The position numbers and the translations under genes were made by a program. Shown here one piece after another: positions 1 through 6,983 of a stretch of 9,274 nt of DNA (positions are counted from its first letter, which is position 1; each line of letters begins with the position of its first letter). This stretch comes from Aliicoccus sp041838435. Lineage in GTDB: Bacteria; Bacillota; Bacilli; Staphylococcales; Salinicoccaceae. Below the pieces are notes generated by a model. It saw only the letters and a program-made list of their open reading frames with translations, did not search any database and was not told the DNA's origin. Where the stretch lies: contig JBGYPO010000143.1 of NCBI GenBank assembly GCA_041838435.1, forward strand, positions 1-9,274, written 5' to 3'.

Positions 1-518
1 ATGGTAAATCTGAACATCTCAAAAAAATGGAACCTATTGAATATGGCGGCGACATGATAGACTTTGTAGATAAAGAATCATCAACATGGACTGAAATTCC
101 AGTGAAGTTTGAAGCAGGTACACCAATGATCGCAGAAGCGATAGGATTTGGTGCAGCGATAGACTATATCACTGAAGTTGGACCAGAAAATATCACTGCA
201 TATGAAGACGAACTTACTTCATATGCGATGAAACGGATGCGTGAAATCGAAGGTATTGATATTTATGGGCCGGACGTGCGTGCAGGATTAATTACATTTA
301 ATCTTGACGGCGTGCACCCACATGATTTATCTACAGCGCTTGATGCAGACGGTATCGCAGTGCGTGCAGGTCACCACTGTGCTCAACCTCTGATGAAATT
401 CTTAGGGGTGTCTTCAACGGCGAGAGCGAGCTTCTACTTTTATAACAATAAGGAAGAAATCGATCGTTTTATCGACAGCTTGAAGCGCACGAAGGAGTTT
501 TTCGGCAATGAATTTTAA
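1..518 (+). CDS. sufS: Cysteine desulfurase SufS, C-terminal part (5' truncated by window edge)
   Basis: SufS is a PLP-dependent cytoplasmic enzyme that removes sulfur from L-cysteine, giving alanine and an enzyme-bound persulfide for iron-sulfur cluster assembly. The reading frame is open from the left edge (first whole codon at position 3), so about 171 C-terminal residues of a protein that is usually a little over 400 are present; the PLP lysine lies outside the window. The active-site loop is clear: RAGHHCAQPLM, with the catalytic cysteine codon at 378-380. The segment ME-PIEYGGDMI near the edge and the KFEAGTP motif (around 105-125) are also typical of group II desulfurases. The short loop around the cysteine fits the SufS type that needs the partner SufU, which follows immediately and overlaps by 11 bases. 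The gene is not broken; only the window cuts it. Confidence 0.96.
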   Translation, partial: GKSEHLKKMEPIEYGGDMIDFVDKESSTWTEIPVKFEAGTPMIAEAIGFGAAIDYITEVGPENITAYEDELTSYAMKRMREIEGIDIYGPDVRAGLITFNLDGVHPHDLSTALDADGIAVRAGHHCAQPLMKFLGVSSTARASFYFYNNKEEIDRFIDSLKRTKEFFGNEF

Positions 519-945
519 TAATTTAAATCAACTATATCGTTCTGTAATCATGGATCATTATAAAAATCCGAGAAACAAAGGGTTTATAGAAGATGGTGAT
601 TTACACATCGATATGAACAATCCAACATGCGGTGATCGTATCCACTTAACATTAAATGTTGAAGGTGAGAAAATCGCAGATGCCAAGTTTGAAGGTGAAG
701 GATGTTCAATCTCGATGTCGTCAGCATCGATGATGACAGAGGTTATCAAAGGTAAGACAATTGAAGAAGCTTTGCAAATGAGTGAAGAGTTTAGCAAGAT
801 GATGCTCGGTGAGGATTATGAAATATCCGAAGACATGGGAGATATTGAGGCACTGAATGGTGTCAATCAGTTCCCCGCACGCATAAAGTGTGCTACATTG
901 ACATGGAAAGCACTTGAACGCGGTGTCAAAACCGACATCGAATAA
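508..945 (+). CDS. sufU: Zinc-dependent sulfurtransferase SufU
   Basis: SufU accepts the persulfide sulfur from SufS and passes it to the SufBCD scaffold; in Gram-positives it is a zinc-dependent sulfurtransferase rather than an IscU-like scaffold. The 145-residue product has the family's usual length. The zinc ligands are all visible: Cys41 and Asp43 in NPTCGD, Cys66 in GEGCSIS and Cys128 in KCATLTWKAL. The N-terminal LYRSVIMDHYKNPRN motif is also typical. The insertion between the second and third cysteines (about residues 85-125) separates SufU from shorter IscU proteins. The ATG at 508 lies inside the end of sufS and has the ribosome binding site AAGGAG at 492-497, ten bases upstream, so the two genes are very likely translationally coupled. 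SufB follows after a 17-base gap. Confidence 0.96.
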   Translation: MNFNNLNQLYRSVIMDHYKNPRNKGFIEDGDLHIDMNNPTCGDRIHLTLNVEGEKIADAKFEGEGCSISMSSASMMTEVIKGKTIEEALQMSEEFSKMMLGEDYEISEDMGDIEALNGVNQFPARIKCATLTWKALERGVKTDIE

Positions 946-947
946 TT

Positions 948-954
948 TAAGGAG
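948..954 (+). promoter_or_regulatory. Ribosome binding site that fixes the sufB start
   Basis: TAAGGAG lies eight bases before the ATG at 963. An in-frame GTG at 954 would make a protein three residues longer, but its first base is the last base of this Shine-Dalgarno sequence, so it has no ribosome binding site at a usable distance. The ATG at 963 is therefore the start, giving 465 residues, the usual SufB length. Confidence 0.85.
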
Positions 955-962
955 TGATCAAC

Positions 963-2360
963 ATGGTTAAAAACGCACCAGAAATTGGCGATTACAAATA
1001 TGGGTTCCATGATGGAGACGTCTCAGTCTTCCGTTCAGATAGAGGATTGACTGAAGAAATCGTTCGTGAGATCTCTAATATGAAGGAAGAGCCACAGTGG
1101 ATGTTAGACTTTCGTTTGAAGTCATTGAAACTATTCTACAAGATGCCTATGCCAATGTGGGGTGGAGATTTATCAGAGTTGAACTTTGATGAAATCACTT
1201 ACTACGTTAAGCCATCAGAAAAGACAGAGCGTTCATGGGACGAAGTACCAGAAGAAATTAAACGCACATTCGATAAACTAGGTATACCTGAAGCTGAACA
1301 AAAGTACTTAGCAGGTGTTTCTGCTCAGTATGAATCAGAAGTTGTTTACCATAACATGGAAAAAGACTTGGAAGATAAAGGTGTAATCTTTAAAGATACA
1401 GACTCAGCACTGCGTGAAAACGAAGAGCTATTCAGAGAGTACTGGGCAACAGTTATTCCTCCAGCAGATAATAAATTCTCCGCTTTAAACTCAGCAGTTT
1501 GGTCCGGCGGTTCATTTATCTATTGTCCACCAAATGTAAAATTAGACACACCATTACAAGCTTACTTCCGTATTAACTCTGAGAATATGGGACAGTTTGA
1601 GCGTACGCTTATTATCTGTGATGAAGGTTCAAGTGTGCACTACGTAGAAGGTTGTACTGCACCGGTATTTACAACGAACTCGCTGCACTCAGCTGTTGTT
1701 GAAATTATTGTTAAGAAAGATGCGTATTGCCGTTATACAACAATCCAGAACTGGGCTAACAATGTGTACAACTTAGTTACTAAACGTACATTCGTCGAAG
1801 AGAACGGTACTATGGAGTGGGTAGATGGTAATATCGGGTCTAAAGTTACAATGAAATACCCGGCAGTTCACCTGCGTGGTGAAGGTGCACGCGGTATGAC
1901 ATTATCTATTGCACTTGCAGGTAAAGGTCAGCACCAGGATGCTGGAGCAAAAATGTACCACCACGCGCCAAACACATCGTCTACAATCGTCTCTAAATCG
2001 ATTGCACAGCACGGTGGTAAAGTAACATACCGCGGTATTGTACACTTTGGCCGTAAGGCGACAGGTGCACGTTCAAACATCGAGTGTGACACGTTATTAA
2101 TGGATGATAAATCTACATCAGATACAATTCCATATAACGAAATGTTGAACGACAACATCTCACTTGAACACGAAGCAAAAGTATCGAAAGTTTCAGAAGA
2201 GCAGCTGTTCTACTTAATGAGCCGTGGTATCGGTGAAATTGAGGCAACTGAAATGATCGTTATGGGCTTCATTGAACCATTTACAAAAGAATTACCAATG
2301 GAATATGCGGTTGAAATGAACCGTCTGATCTCGTTCGAGATGGAAGGCAGTATTGGTTAA
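963..2360 (+). CDS. sufB: Fe-S cluster assembly scaffold SufB
   Basis: SufB is the core scaffold of the SUF system; with SufD and the ATPase SufC it forms the cytoplasmic complex on which the nascent iron-sulfur cluster is built. The product is 465 residues from the ATG at 963. The N-terminal region (about 1-100) contains the family pattern EEPQWMLDFRLKSL, and the C-terminal beta-helix core runs from about residue 165 onward, with landmarks such as SGGSFIYCPP (181-190), the VEGCTAP segment around Cys231 and HHAPNTSS near 333. Cys375 (in NIECDTLL) and Glu404 (in LEHEAKVSK) are 29 residues apart, which matches the spacing of the cysteine and glutamate shown to matter for cluster assembly in E. 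coli SufB. It is the last gene of the operon in the common order sufC-D-S-U-B and is followed by a terminator at 2379-2411. No truncation or odd codon use is seen. Confidence 0.97.
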   Translation: MVKNAPEIGDYKYGFHDGDVSVFRSDRGLTEEIVREISNMKEEPQWMLDFRLKSLKLFYKMPMPMWGGDLSELNFDEITYYVKPSEKTERSWDEVPEEIKRTFDKLGIPEAEQKYLAGVSAQYESEVVYHNMEKDLEDKGVIFKDTDSALRENEELFREYWATVIPPADNKFSALNSAVWSGGSFIYCPPNVKLDTPLQAYFRINSENMGQFERTLIICDEGSSVHYVEGCTAPVFTTNSLHSAVVEIIVKKDAYCRYTTIQNWANNVYNLVTKRTFVEENGTMEWVDGNIGSKVTMKYPAVHLRGEGARGMTLSIALAGKGQHQDAGAKMYHHAPNTSSTIVSKSIAQHGGKVTYRGIVHFGRKATGARSNIECDTLLMDDKSTSDTIPYNEMLNDNISLEHEAKVSKVSEEQLFYLMSRGIGEIEATEMIVMGFIEPFTKELPMEYAVEMNRLISFEMEGSIG

Positions 2361-2378
2361 AATATATTAATTATTTTT

Positions 2379-2411
2379 TACCCTTATCACTATTTTTTGG
2401 TGATAAGGGTA
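2379..2411 (+). terminator. Intrinsic terminator after the suf operon
   Basis: A 12-bp perfect stem pairs 2379-2390 with 2400-2411 around a nine-base T-rich loop. The downstream tail (ATTATATTTATAT) is U-rich but not an unbroken U run, so termination may be partial. It starts 18 bases after the sufB stop and separates the suf genes from the next unit. Confidence 0.8.
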
Positions 2412-2446
2412 TTATATTTATATATCAAATTTTAAGGAGAATCGCT

Positions 2447-2998
2447 ATGGACTTAAAGCAATATTATGAGCATGCAATCAGTTTAGAGGACTATATTTCA
2501 AAAATGGAAACACATCAGGATAATTTAAAGCACGTGTACAATAATTTTGAATTACGAAAAGACAATGATTTATCAGAATTAAAAGATAAAAATCTTCGCA
2601 TCCTTGTTATCACAGAAGATTGGTGTGGAGACGCAATGGTAAATGTACCGATACTCAAGCATATCGCAGAAGAAATTAATGCCGAAATTAAAGTTGTTTA
2701 CAGGGATCAAAATGTAGAGTTAATGGATCAATATTTAACGAACGGTGGACGCTCGATACCGATTTTTATCTATATGAATGAAAATTTTGAGGAACTCGGT
2801 GTATGGGGGCCTAGAGCGGCGTCTGTCCAGCAGCTTGTGGATGATAGAAAAGCGTTATTACCAGATAAGGATACAGCTGAATTTAAGGCAGCTCAGCAAG
2901 AGTATATTAATGATTTGACTGAACAGTATCGTTCAAATGAAACGCTGTGGAACGAAATATATGAAAGTATCCGTGCAAGCCTGGTTAAAGTAGATTAA
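2447..2998 (+). CDS. Thioredoxin-family protein with a single-cysteine CxxA motif
   Basis: The 183-residue product looks like a cytoplasmic thioredoxin-fold protein (Thioredoxin_9-type) of a kind found in staphylococci and bacilli; its partner and reaction are not established. The fold is suggested by a beta strand RILVITED (51-58) leading to the motif WCGDAM, where Cys60 sits in the active-site position, and by the SIPIF segment with the cis-proline at Pro105. The resolving cysteine of a normal CxxC motif is replaced by Ala63, and Cys60 is the only cysteine in the protein, so it cannot act as a classic dithiol thioredoxin. Monothiol chemistry such as mixed disulfide or bacillithiol handling is possible, but this is inference. 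A helical N-terminal extension (1-45) and a charged C-terminal helix (about 140-180) flank the fold. The start has AAGGAGA at 2434-2440, six bases upstream. No signal peptide is seen. I found no clear promoter in the 35 bases after the suf terminator. Confidence 0.85.
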   Translation: MDLKQYYEHAISLEDYISKMETHQDNLKHVYNNFELRKDNDLSELKDKNLRILVITEDWCGDAMVNVPILKHIAEEINAEIKVVYRDQNVELMDQYLTNGGRSIPIFIYMNENFEELGVWGPRAASVQQLVDDRKALLPDKDTAEFKAAQQEYINDLTEQYRSNETLWNEIYESIRASLVKVD

Positions 2999-3036
2999 GT
3001 ACTCACATATAAAGACAAACTAATTAGAGGTGAGCT

Positions 3037-3960
3037 ATGAATGATTTTAAAATCACAGCACGCGGTGCAAGAATGTTACTCCGAACGACTGCACTTTTTT
3101 TCTCAGGCATTGTTGTCTCAATGTCGACATACATATCGCTTTTAATATACTACGATGTTCCCGCACTCACGATGGTAACTATATTCGCTGCATTGTTAAT
3201 TGGGATATTCCTGATACAGGGTATATTGACACATGCGTATAACGATCTTGCTGACTTCAAGTCTGGTACAGATCAGCTTAGTCCGGCGATGTTATCCGGT
3301 GGCTCCCGTGTATTAATTGAGGATCAGATCTCTCATACGGCGCTTAAGTATATTACAATTGTCACTACATTTATAGTTGCATTTTTATTTATTCTGGCGA
3401 TAGGCAGCGGTGCAAATCGTCTTGCTGTTTTGTTGGCCATCGGTTGGTTCACTGCTTTTAGTTATTCTGTACAACCCTTTAGCTTTTCGTATCGACCATT
3501 CATTGCTGAAGTATTTTCGTTATTTCCGTCCATATTTATGTTAACGATTGCAGCGCCATGGTTGGCACTTGGAGAAATACCGGTATGGGCAGTACAAAAT
3601 GGTATTGTCAACGGATTATGGTTTATTGGATGGGTGCAAATCAGCGCGATTCAGGATATTTACTCGGATTCGCAGGCAACACCAAAGAAAAGAACAACAG
3701 CTGTGTATATGACTGAACGCTTTGGAATCGATAAAAGTATTTATGCGCCTTTGCTCTATTTCTCATTGATGATACCGGCTGCACTGTGGATTCTATTCAC
3801 GCGTCCGATTGCCGGAATAATACTCGCTGTACTACTCGGGATTGTGTTTTATCTTGTAATAAACATCAATGCCAGAGATAATCATGATGTAGCACGAAGA
3901 CTCAAATTAATATTAATAGGCGCGGGTGTAATTGCAATTACACTGGGATTGTTTATTTAA
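3037..3960 (+). CDS. UbiA-family membrane prenyltransferase
   Basis: UbiA-family proteins are integral membrane enzymes that move a polyprenyl group from a diphosphate to an acceptor, for example in menaquinone or heme A synthesis. This 307-residue protein is strongly hydrophobic with about nine possible membrane segments. Both Asp-rich sites are present: NDLADFKSGTD (Asn69, Asp70, Asp73, Asp79) matches the NDxxDxxxD motif that binds magnesium-diphosphate, and QDIYSD (Asp207, Asp211) followed by PKKRTT matches the second DxxxD motif with its basic tail. The segment YSVQPFSFSYRPFIAE (about 143-158) matches the usual loop between them. The protein is therefore probably active, but the prenyl donor and acceptor cannot be told; it could be a MenA paralogue or serve another lipid. 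It lies 38 bases after the thioredoxin-like gene with no terminator between, and 24 bases before the secreted protein gene. The ribosome binding site is GAGGTG at 3027-3032. Confidence 0.82.
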   Translation: MNDFKITARGARMLLRTTALFFSGIVVSMSTYISLLIYYDVPALTMVTIFAALLIGIFLIQGILTHAYNDLADFKSGTDQLSPAMLSGGSRVLIEDQISHTALKYITIVTTFIVAFLFILAIGSGANRLAVLLAIGWFTAFSYSVQPFSFSYRPFIAEVFSLFPSIFMLTIAAPWLALGEIPVWAVQNGIVNGLWFIGWVQISAIQDIYSDSQATPKKRTTAVYMTERFGIDKSIYAPLLYFSLMIPAALWILFTRPIAGIILAVLLGIVFYLVININARDNHDVARRLKLILIGAGVIAITLGLFI

Positions 3961-3984
3961 CTCTATCTTAAGGAGTGAAGAACC

Positions 3985-5067
3985 ATGAAAAAGAAAATAC
4001 TGGCAGGACTTGCAACCATCACCTTATCTTTTGGTTTGTATCATACTGTAGATGCAGTACAGGTTGATCCTGAAGAGGAAGACTATGATTATACTGTAGA
4101 TGATTTTTTTCCGCTCACACATAACTATCATGCTCAGTTTCAAGGAGAGGGTAATGAGTTTGCCACTTATGAAGTCTATTATGATTTCATTGATGGTGAT
4201 TTTGTGCAAACACGTACGCTTTCAGGTACAAGTTTAGCCGAGATTTATGAAGTCACTGAAGATGCTGTATATTTATGGTATCAGGAAGGTGAAGTTTATA
4301 TACGCGAGAACTTTATCTCGCGTGTGCGTTCACAAGTTGATGTACCACTTGACGTGCTCATAAAAGCGCCGCTTGAAGAAGGCCATTACTGGGAAACTGC
4401 ACGCGGCGGTCGTGAGATTGTTGGTGTAAATGAAGCGCTGGATGTAGATGACACAACATATCATGATGTACTTGTTGTACAGGTGTATCCTGAGTTTGAA
4501 CCGGCAGAAGATGAGACAGTCGAGATGTATGAATATTACGCCCCGGGTGCCGGACTTGTGAAAGAAGAGTATATTTCTACCGTTTCTGGGGAACCGTCAT
4601 TTGAAGTTACAAGTGAACTCGACGGTATCAATACAGAAGGCTGGTATGAATCACTCACTATATATATACCAGACGAGCAGGGCATGTATTTACAGCCGGT
4701 TCAATATGATTTGTTCATAGAAACGAATGATTACATGCGTGAAGAATTCCGTTCGATATTTGCAGGTGAACATGAAGGTGTGCCACAAATTGCACCGGAC
4801 GGGTTAACGATTAATCACATGTATACGCACTGGAACTATAACAGAGGTGACAATCGACTCTTTATAGATTTTTCCGATGAAATTACAGAATTGCGTGGAT
4901 CAACGTTAGTGTTGATGACGATTGAGGCTATGATGCATACAATTCAAGATTACTATTATGGTGTAGATATTATTCCGACAGTAGAATATGAACCATTCCA
5001 TGCCGATGGCATCCAGTTCTATGATGGCGAAGTGTATGTGCCTGATTCATCTTTAATTCAACAATAA
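3985..5067 (+). CDS. Secreted acidic protein of unknown function with a probable GerMN-like C-terminal domain
   Basis: I do not recognise a characterised homologue. The 360-residue product begins with a classic signal peptide: MKKK, a hydrophobic core (about 5-19), and a likely signal peptidase I site after Val-Asp-Ala24. There is no cysteine anywhere, so it is not a lipoprotein and has no disulfides. The mature protein is very acidic, with a DPEEEDYDY stretch just after cleavage. Residues about 40-200 look like one beta-rich domain containing LIKAPLEEGHYWE (126-137) and YYAPGAGLVKEEY (184-196), a pattern seen in extracytoplasmic proteins of unknown role. Residues about 222-356 look like a GerMN domain: LTIYIPDEQGMYLQP at its start, a PDG turn (271-273), LFIDFSDEI (292-300) and a following helix LVLMTIEAMMHTI (308-320). 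This assignment is by eye. The gene is last in a three-gene unit, has TAAGGAGTGA at 3969-3978, and is closed by a strong terminator. Confidence 0.75.
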   Translation: MKKKILAGLATITLSFGLYHTVDAVQVDPEEEDYDYTVDDFFPLTHNYHAQFQGEGNEFATYEVYYDFIDGDFVQTRTLSGTSLAEIYEVTEDAVYLWYQEGEVYIRENFISRVRSQVDVPLDVLIKAPLEEGHYWETARGGREIVGVNEALDVDDTTYHDVLVVQVYPEFEPAEDETVEMYEYYAPGAGLVKEEYISTVSGEPSFEVTSELDGINTEGWYESLTIYIPDEQGMYLQPVQYDLFIETNDYMREEFRSIFAGEHEGVPQIAPDGLTINHMYTHWNYNRGDNRLFIDFSDEITELRGSTLVLMTIEAMMHTIQDYYYGVDIIPTVEYEPFHADGIQFYDGEVYVPDSSLIQQ

Positions 5068-5075
5068 GTTTAGTG

Positions 5076-5113
5076 CACCCTGTTTGCGTAATATACGCGG
5101 ATAGGGTGTTTTT
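5076..5113 (+). terminator. Strong intrinsic terminator after the secreted-protein gene
   Basis: A 14-bp stem pairs 5076-5089 with 5095-5108 (ten Watson-Crick pairs and four in a mixed G-U stretch) around the loop AATAT, followed directly by five Ts at 5109-5113. It begins nine bases after the stop codon at 5067 and ends the three-gene unit 2447-5067. Confidence 0.9.
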
Positions 5114-5123
5114 GTGCTGAACA

Positions 5124-5187
5124 GGGTTTCACATGCACCACTGCTGGAAATCTCATGCTGGTGCACGCACACACAGCTGTCAAACCC
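5124..5187. repeat. Nested imperfect inverted repeat in the intergenic region
   Basis: GGGTTT at 5124-5129 pairs with AAACCC at 5182-5187; after one C-C mismatch the next three bases also pair (5131-5133 with 5178-5180). Inside it, TGCACCA at 5134-5140 pairs with TGGTGCA at 5159-5165, leaving an 18-base loop and a 12-base bulge on the 3' side. It has no U run after it, so it is not a second intrinsic terminator on this strand. It could be a small RNA, an operator, or decayed sequence. The remaining intergenic bases 5188-5265 are A/T-rich and hold nothing else I can name. Confidence 0.5.
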
Positions 5188-5266
5188 GTTTAGTGAATTA
5201 TCATCCTGCTTCTAAAATATATTATCAACTTTACCGGTTAATAGAACCATCACTCCGAAGCCTTTG

Positions 5267-5275
5267 TGATACAAT
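5267..5275 (+). promoter_or_regulatory. Possible extended -10 promoter for the DUF72-TSUP-phosphoesterase operon
   Basis: TGATACAAT matches the extended -10 form TGnTAnAAT. No good -35 box lies 16-18 bases upstream, which is tolerable for an extended -10 promoter. Transcription would begin around 5281-5284, giving a leader of only about ten bases, which would place the ribosome binding site at the very 5' end of the message. The position after a strong terminator makes some promoter here necessary. Confidence 0.4.
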
Positions 5276-5281
5276 ACTATC

Positions 5282-5287
5282 AGGTGA
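5282..5287 (+). promoter_or_regulatory. Ribosome binding site that decides the DUF72 gene start
   Basis: AGGTGA lies five bases before the ATG at 5293. An in-frame GTG at 5266, nine codons upstream, has no Shine-Dalgarno sequence and overlaps the possible -10 box, so the ATG is preferred; it places the family's conserved N-terminal strand (INIGLTGWGD) right at the start. Confidence 0.75.
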
Positions 5288-5292
5288 TTTCA

Positions 5293-6141
5293 ATGATTAA
5301 TATTGGTTTAACTGGGTGGGGAGATCATGATGATTTGTATCCTGACGTAGACCAGAAAAAAGATAAATTACGTACATATTCTTCATATTTTCCAATTGTA
5401 GAATTGGATTCTACTTATTATGCCATCCTTCGTCAATCAACCATAGAAAAATGGTGTCAAGAGACGCCGGACCGTTTCAAATTTATTGTAAAAGCACATC
5501 AATATTTGACAGGGCATAGTGACTTCAGGCAGCATTATGACTCGATTCAAAATGTATTCTCAGAGTACAGGGAGATGCTTAAACCAATGCAGGCAAGTAA
5601 TAAGCTGGCGTTCGTGTTACTTCAATTCCCACCGTGGTTTGATTGTACGATGAAGAATGTGAAATATGTACAATATGCGATTCAACAGCTCGCCCCATAT
5701 AAAGTAGCGGTTGAGTTTCGCAACCAGACATGGTTTGCAAATGAGAATAAAGAATCAACACTTGACTTCCTGCATCGTCAAACGGTGATTCATAGTATTT
5801 GTGACGAACCGCAGGCTGGGATAGGCAGCATACCTTTCGTTAATCGTATCACAAATAAAACGGCCTTTATTAGACTTCACGGCCGTAATGTTGCGGGTTG
5901 GACGCAAAAGGATTTGTCTTCAGATGAGTGGCGGAATGTCCGCTATCTATATGATTATAATAGTGATGAGCTCAACTGGTTGATCGGGCAAATAAAAGTG
6001 CTCTCACATAAAGCAAAAGACATATATATTGTTTTTAACAATAATTCAGGCGGTCACGCAGCTAACAATGCATTTTCTTTAATGCGTATGTTAGATATTC
6101 AATATGAAAATCTTGCACCACAGCAACTCAAATTATTCTAG
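5293..6141 (+). CDS. DUF72 (YecE-like) family protein
   Basis: This 282-residue protein belongs to the widespread DUF72/YecE family, which has a TIM-barrel-like fold and no firmly established biochemical role. Family marks seen from the ATG at 5293 are the N-terminal INIGLTGWGD strand, the ELDSTYYAI segment near residue 38 (equivalent to the family's E-x-N-x-T/S-F-Y), RFKFIVKAHQYLTGH around 60-75, LLQFPPWF around 108-115, KVAVEFRNQTWF around 137-148 and AFIRLHGRN near 192-200. The C terminus YIVFNNNSGGHAANNA matches the usual NN-x-x-G-x-A-x-x-NA ending. Residues in these motifs are mostly polar and line the barrel end, which suggests an enzyme, but no reaction can be given. It is first in an operon; the ribosome binding site of the following permease gene starts inside its stop codon. 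Confidence 0.9.
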   Translation: MINIGLTGWGDHDDLYPDVDQKKDKLRTYSSYFPIVELDSTYYAILRQSTIEKWCQETPDRFKFIVKAHQYLTGHSDFRQHYDSIQNVFSEYREMLKPMQASNKLAFVLLQFPPWFDCTMKNVKYVQYAIQQLAPYKVAVEFRNQTWFANENKESTLDFLHRQTVIHSICDEPQAGIGSIPFVNRITNKTAFIRLHGRNVAGWTQKDLSSDEWRNVRYLYDYNSDELNWLIGQIKVLSHKAKDIYIVFNNNSGGHAANNAFSLMRMLDIQYENLAPQQLKLF

Positions 6142-6149
6142 GAGCACAT

Positions 6150-6971
6150 ATGTATATTTTAATTTTAGTACTTATCGGTTTAATTTCAGCAATTGTCGGT
6201 GCGCTTGTAGGACTTGGTGGTGGTGTGTTCATCGTACCTCTGCTCGTTTTATTTGGTACCGAATTATCTTGGCTTGATGGCATTACACCTCAAATAGCAG
6301 TGGGTACATCGAGTGCTGTTCTTATTTTTATTGGGTTATCCGCTATGCTTGGCTACGGTAAGAAGAGTCAAGTTGATTTTAAAAACGGACGTACATTTTT
6401 AATTGGTATCATTCCAGGAGCTCTCCTTGGTTCGTATGTAAACCGCTTCTTTACTATTGAAGGCTTTTATTTATACTTCGGATTATTTTTAATTTTTATC
6501 AGTTTAGTTCTTATATTTAGAAGTAAAATTAGACCCTTCAAAATATTCCAAAATGAAAAATATATGCAAACGTATAAAGATCTTGACGGCACAGTATATC
6601 GTTATGGATTCTCACCACTCGTTGGGATTTCACTTACCTTTGTCGTTGGTTTTTGTACTGGGCTCTTTGGGATTGGCGGTGGTGCTTTAATGACGCCAAT
6701 CATGTTGATACTCTTGATGATGCCACCAAAAATAGTGGTGGGGACAAGCATGATGATGGTATTTTTTGGTGGACTGGCTAGTGGGTTTGGCCATTTACTT
6801 CAAGGTAACGTTCATTTTTATTACTTACTATTTTTAGTACCTGCAGCATTTATTGGAGCGAGAATTGGTGTTACTATTAATCAGAGAATCTCATCTCAAG
6901 GTACCGTGATAGCGCTCCGTATCGTGTTGATGGGCCTTGGTTTATATATGATGACACAAACATTCTTTTAG
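6150..6971 (+). CDS. TSUP (TauE/SafE) family membrane permease, YunE-like
   Basis: TSUP proteins are integral membrane carriers, several of which export or import sulfite, sulfonates, thiosulfate or other small organic anions. The 273-residue product is hydrophobic with about eight membrane segments. It shows the internal duplication typical of the family: GLGGG (21-25) with a following Pro30 and VGTSSA (51-56) in the first half, and GIGGG (174-178) with Pro183 and VGTSMM (197-202) in the second half. A hydrophilic loop of about 25 residues (130-152) joins the halves and should lie in the cytoplasm. The substrate cannot be read from the sequence. The ATG at 6150 has AGGAG at 6140-6144, which overlaps the TAG stop of the DUF72 gene, and the next gene begins 12 bases after this stop. 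B. subtilis has a TSUP protein (YunE) next to YunD, the same pairing as here. Confidence 0.92.
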   Translation: MYILILVLIGLISAIVGALVGLGGGVFIVPLLVLFGTELSWLDGITPQIAVGTSSAVLIFIGLSAMLGYGKKSQVDFKNGRTFLIGIIPGALLGSYVNRFFTIEGFYLYFGLFLIFISLVLIFRSKIRPFKIFQNEKYMQTYKDLDGTVYRYGFSPLVGISLTFVVGFCTGLFGIGGGALMTPIMLILLMMPPKIVVGTSMMMVFFGGLASGFGHLLQGNVHFYYLLFLVPAAFIGARIGVTINQRISSQGTVIALRIVLMGLGLYMMTQTFF

Positions 6972-6983
6972 GAGTTTTTAACA

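Noticed and set aside
558..797. Minus-strand open frame inside sufU
   Set aside because: It is antisense to a complete, motif-intact sufU and shows no sign of coding.
954..962. Upstream GTG as the sufB start (468 residues)
   Set aside because: The GTG overlaps the Shine-Dalgarno sequence TAAGGAG and has none of its own; the ATG at 963 has ideal spacing and gives the usual 465-residue length.
5109..5190. Insertion-sequence remnant or attachment site in the intergenic inverted repeat
   Set aside because: There are no flanking direct repeats, no transposase or integrase fragment and no tRNA gene; the repeat is too short and imperfect to call a mobile element.
5266..5292. Upstream GTG as the start of the DUF72 gene (291 residues)
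   Set aside because: It has no ribosome binding site and overlaps a probable -10 box; the ATG at 5293 has AGGTGA five bases upstream and starts at the family's first conserved strand.
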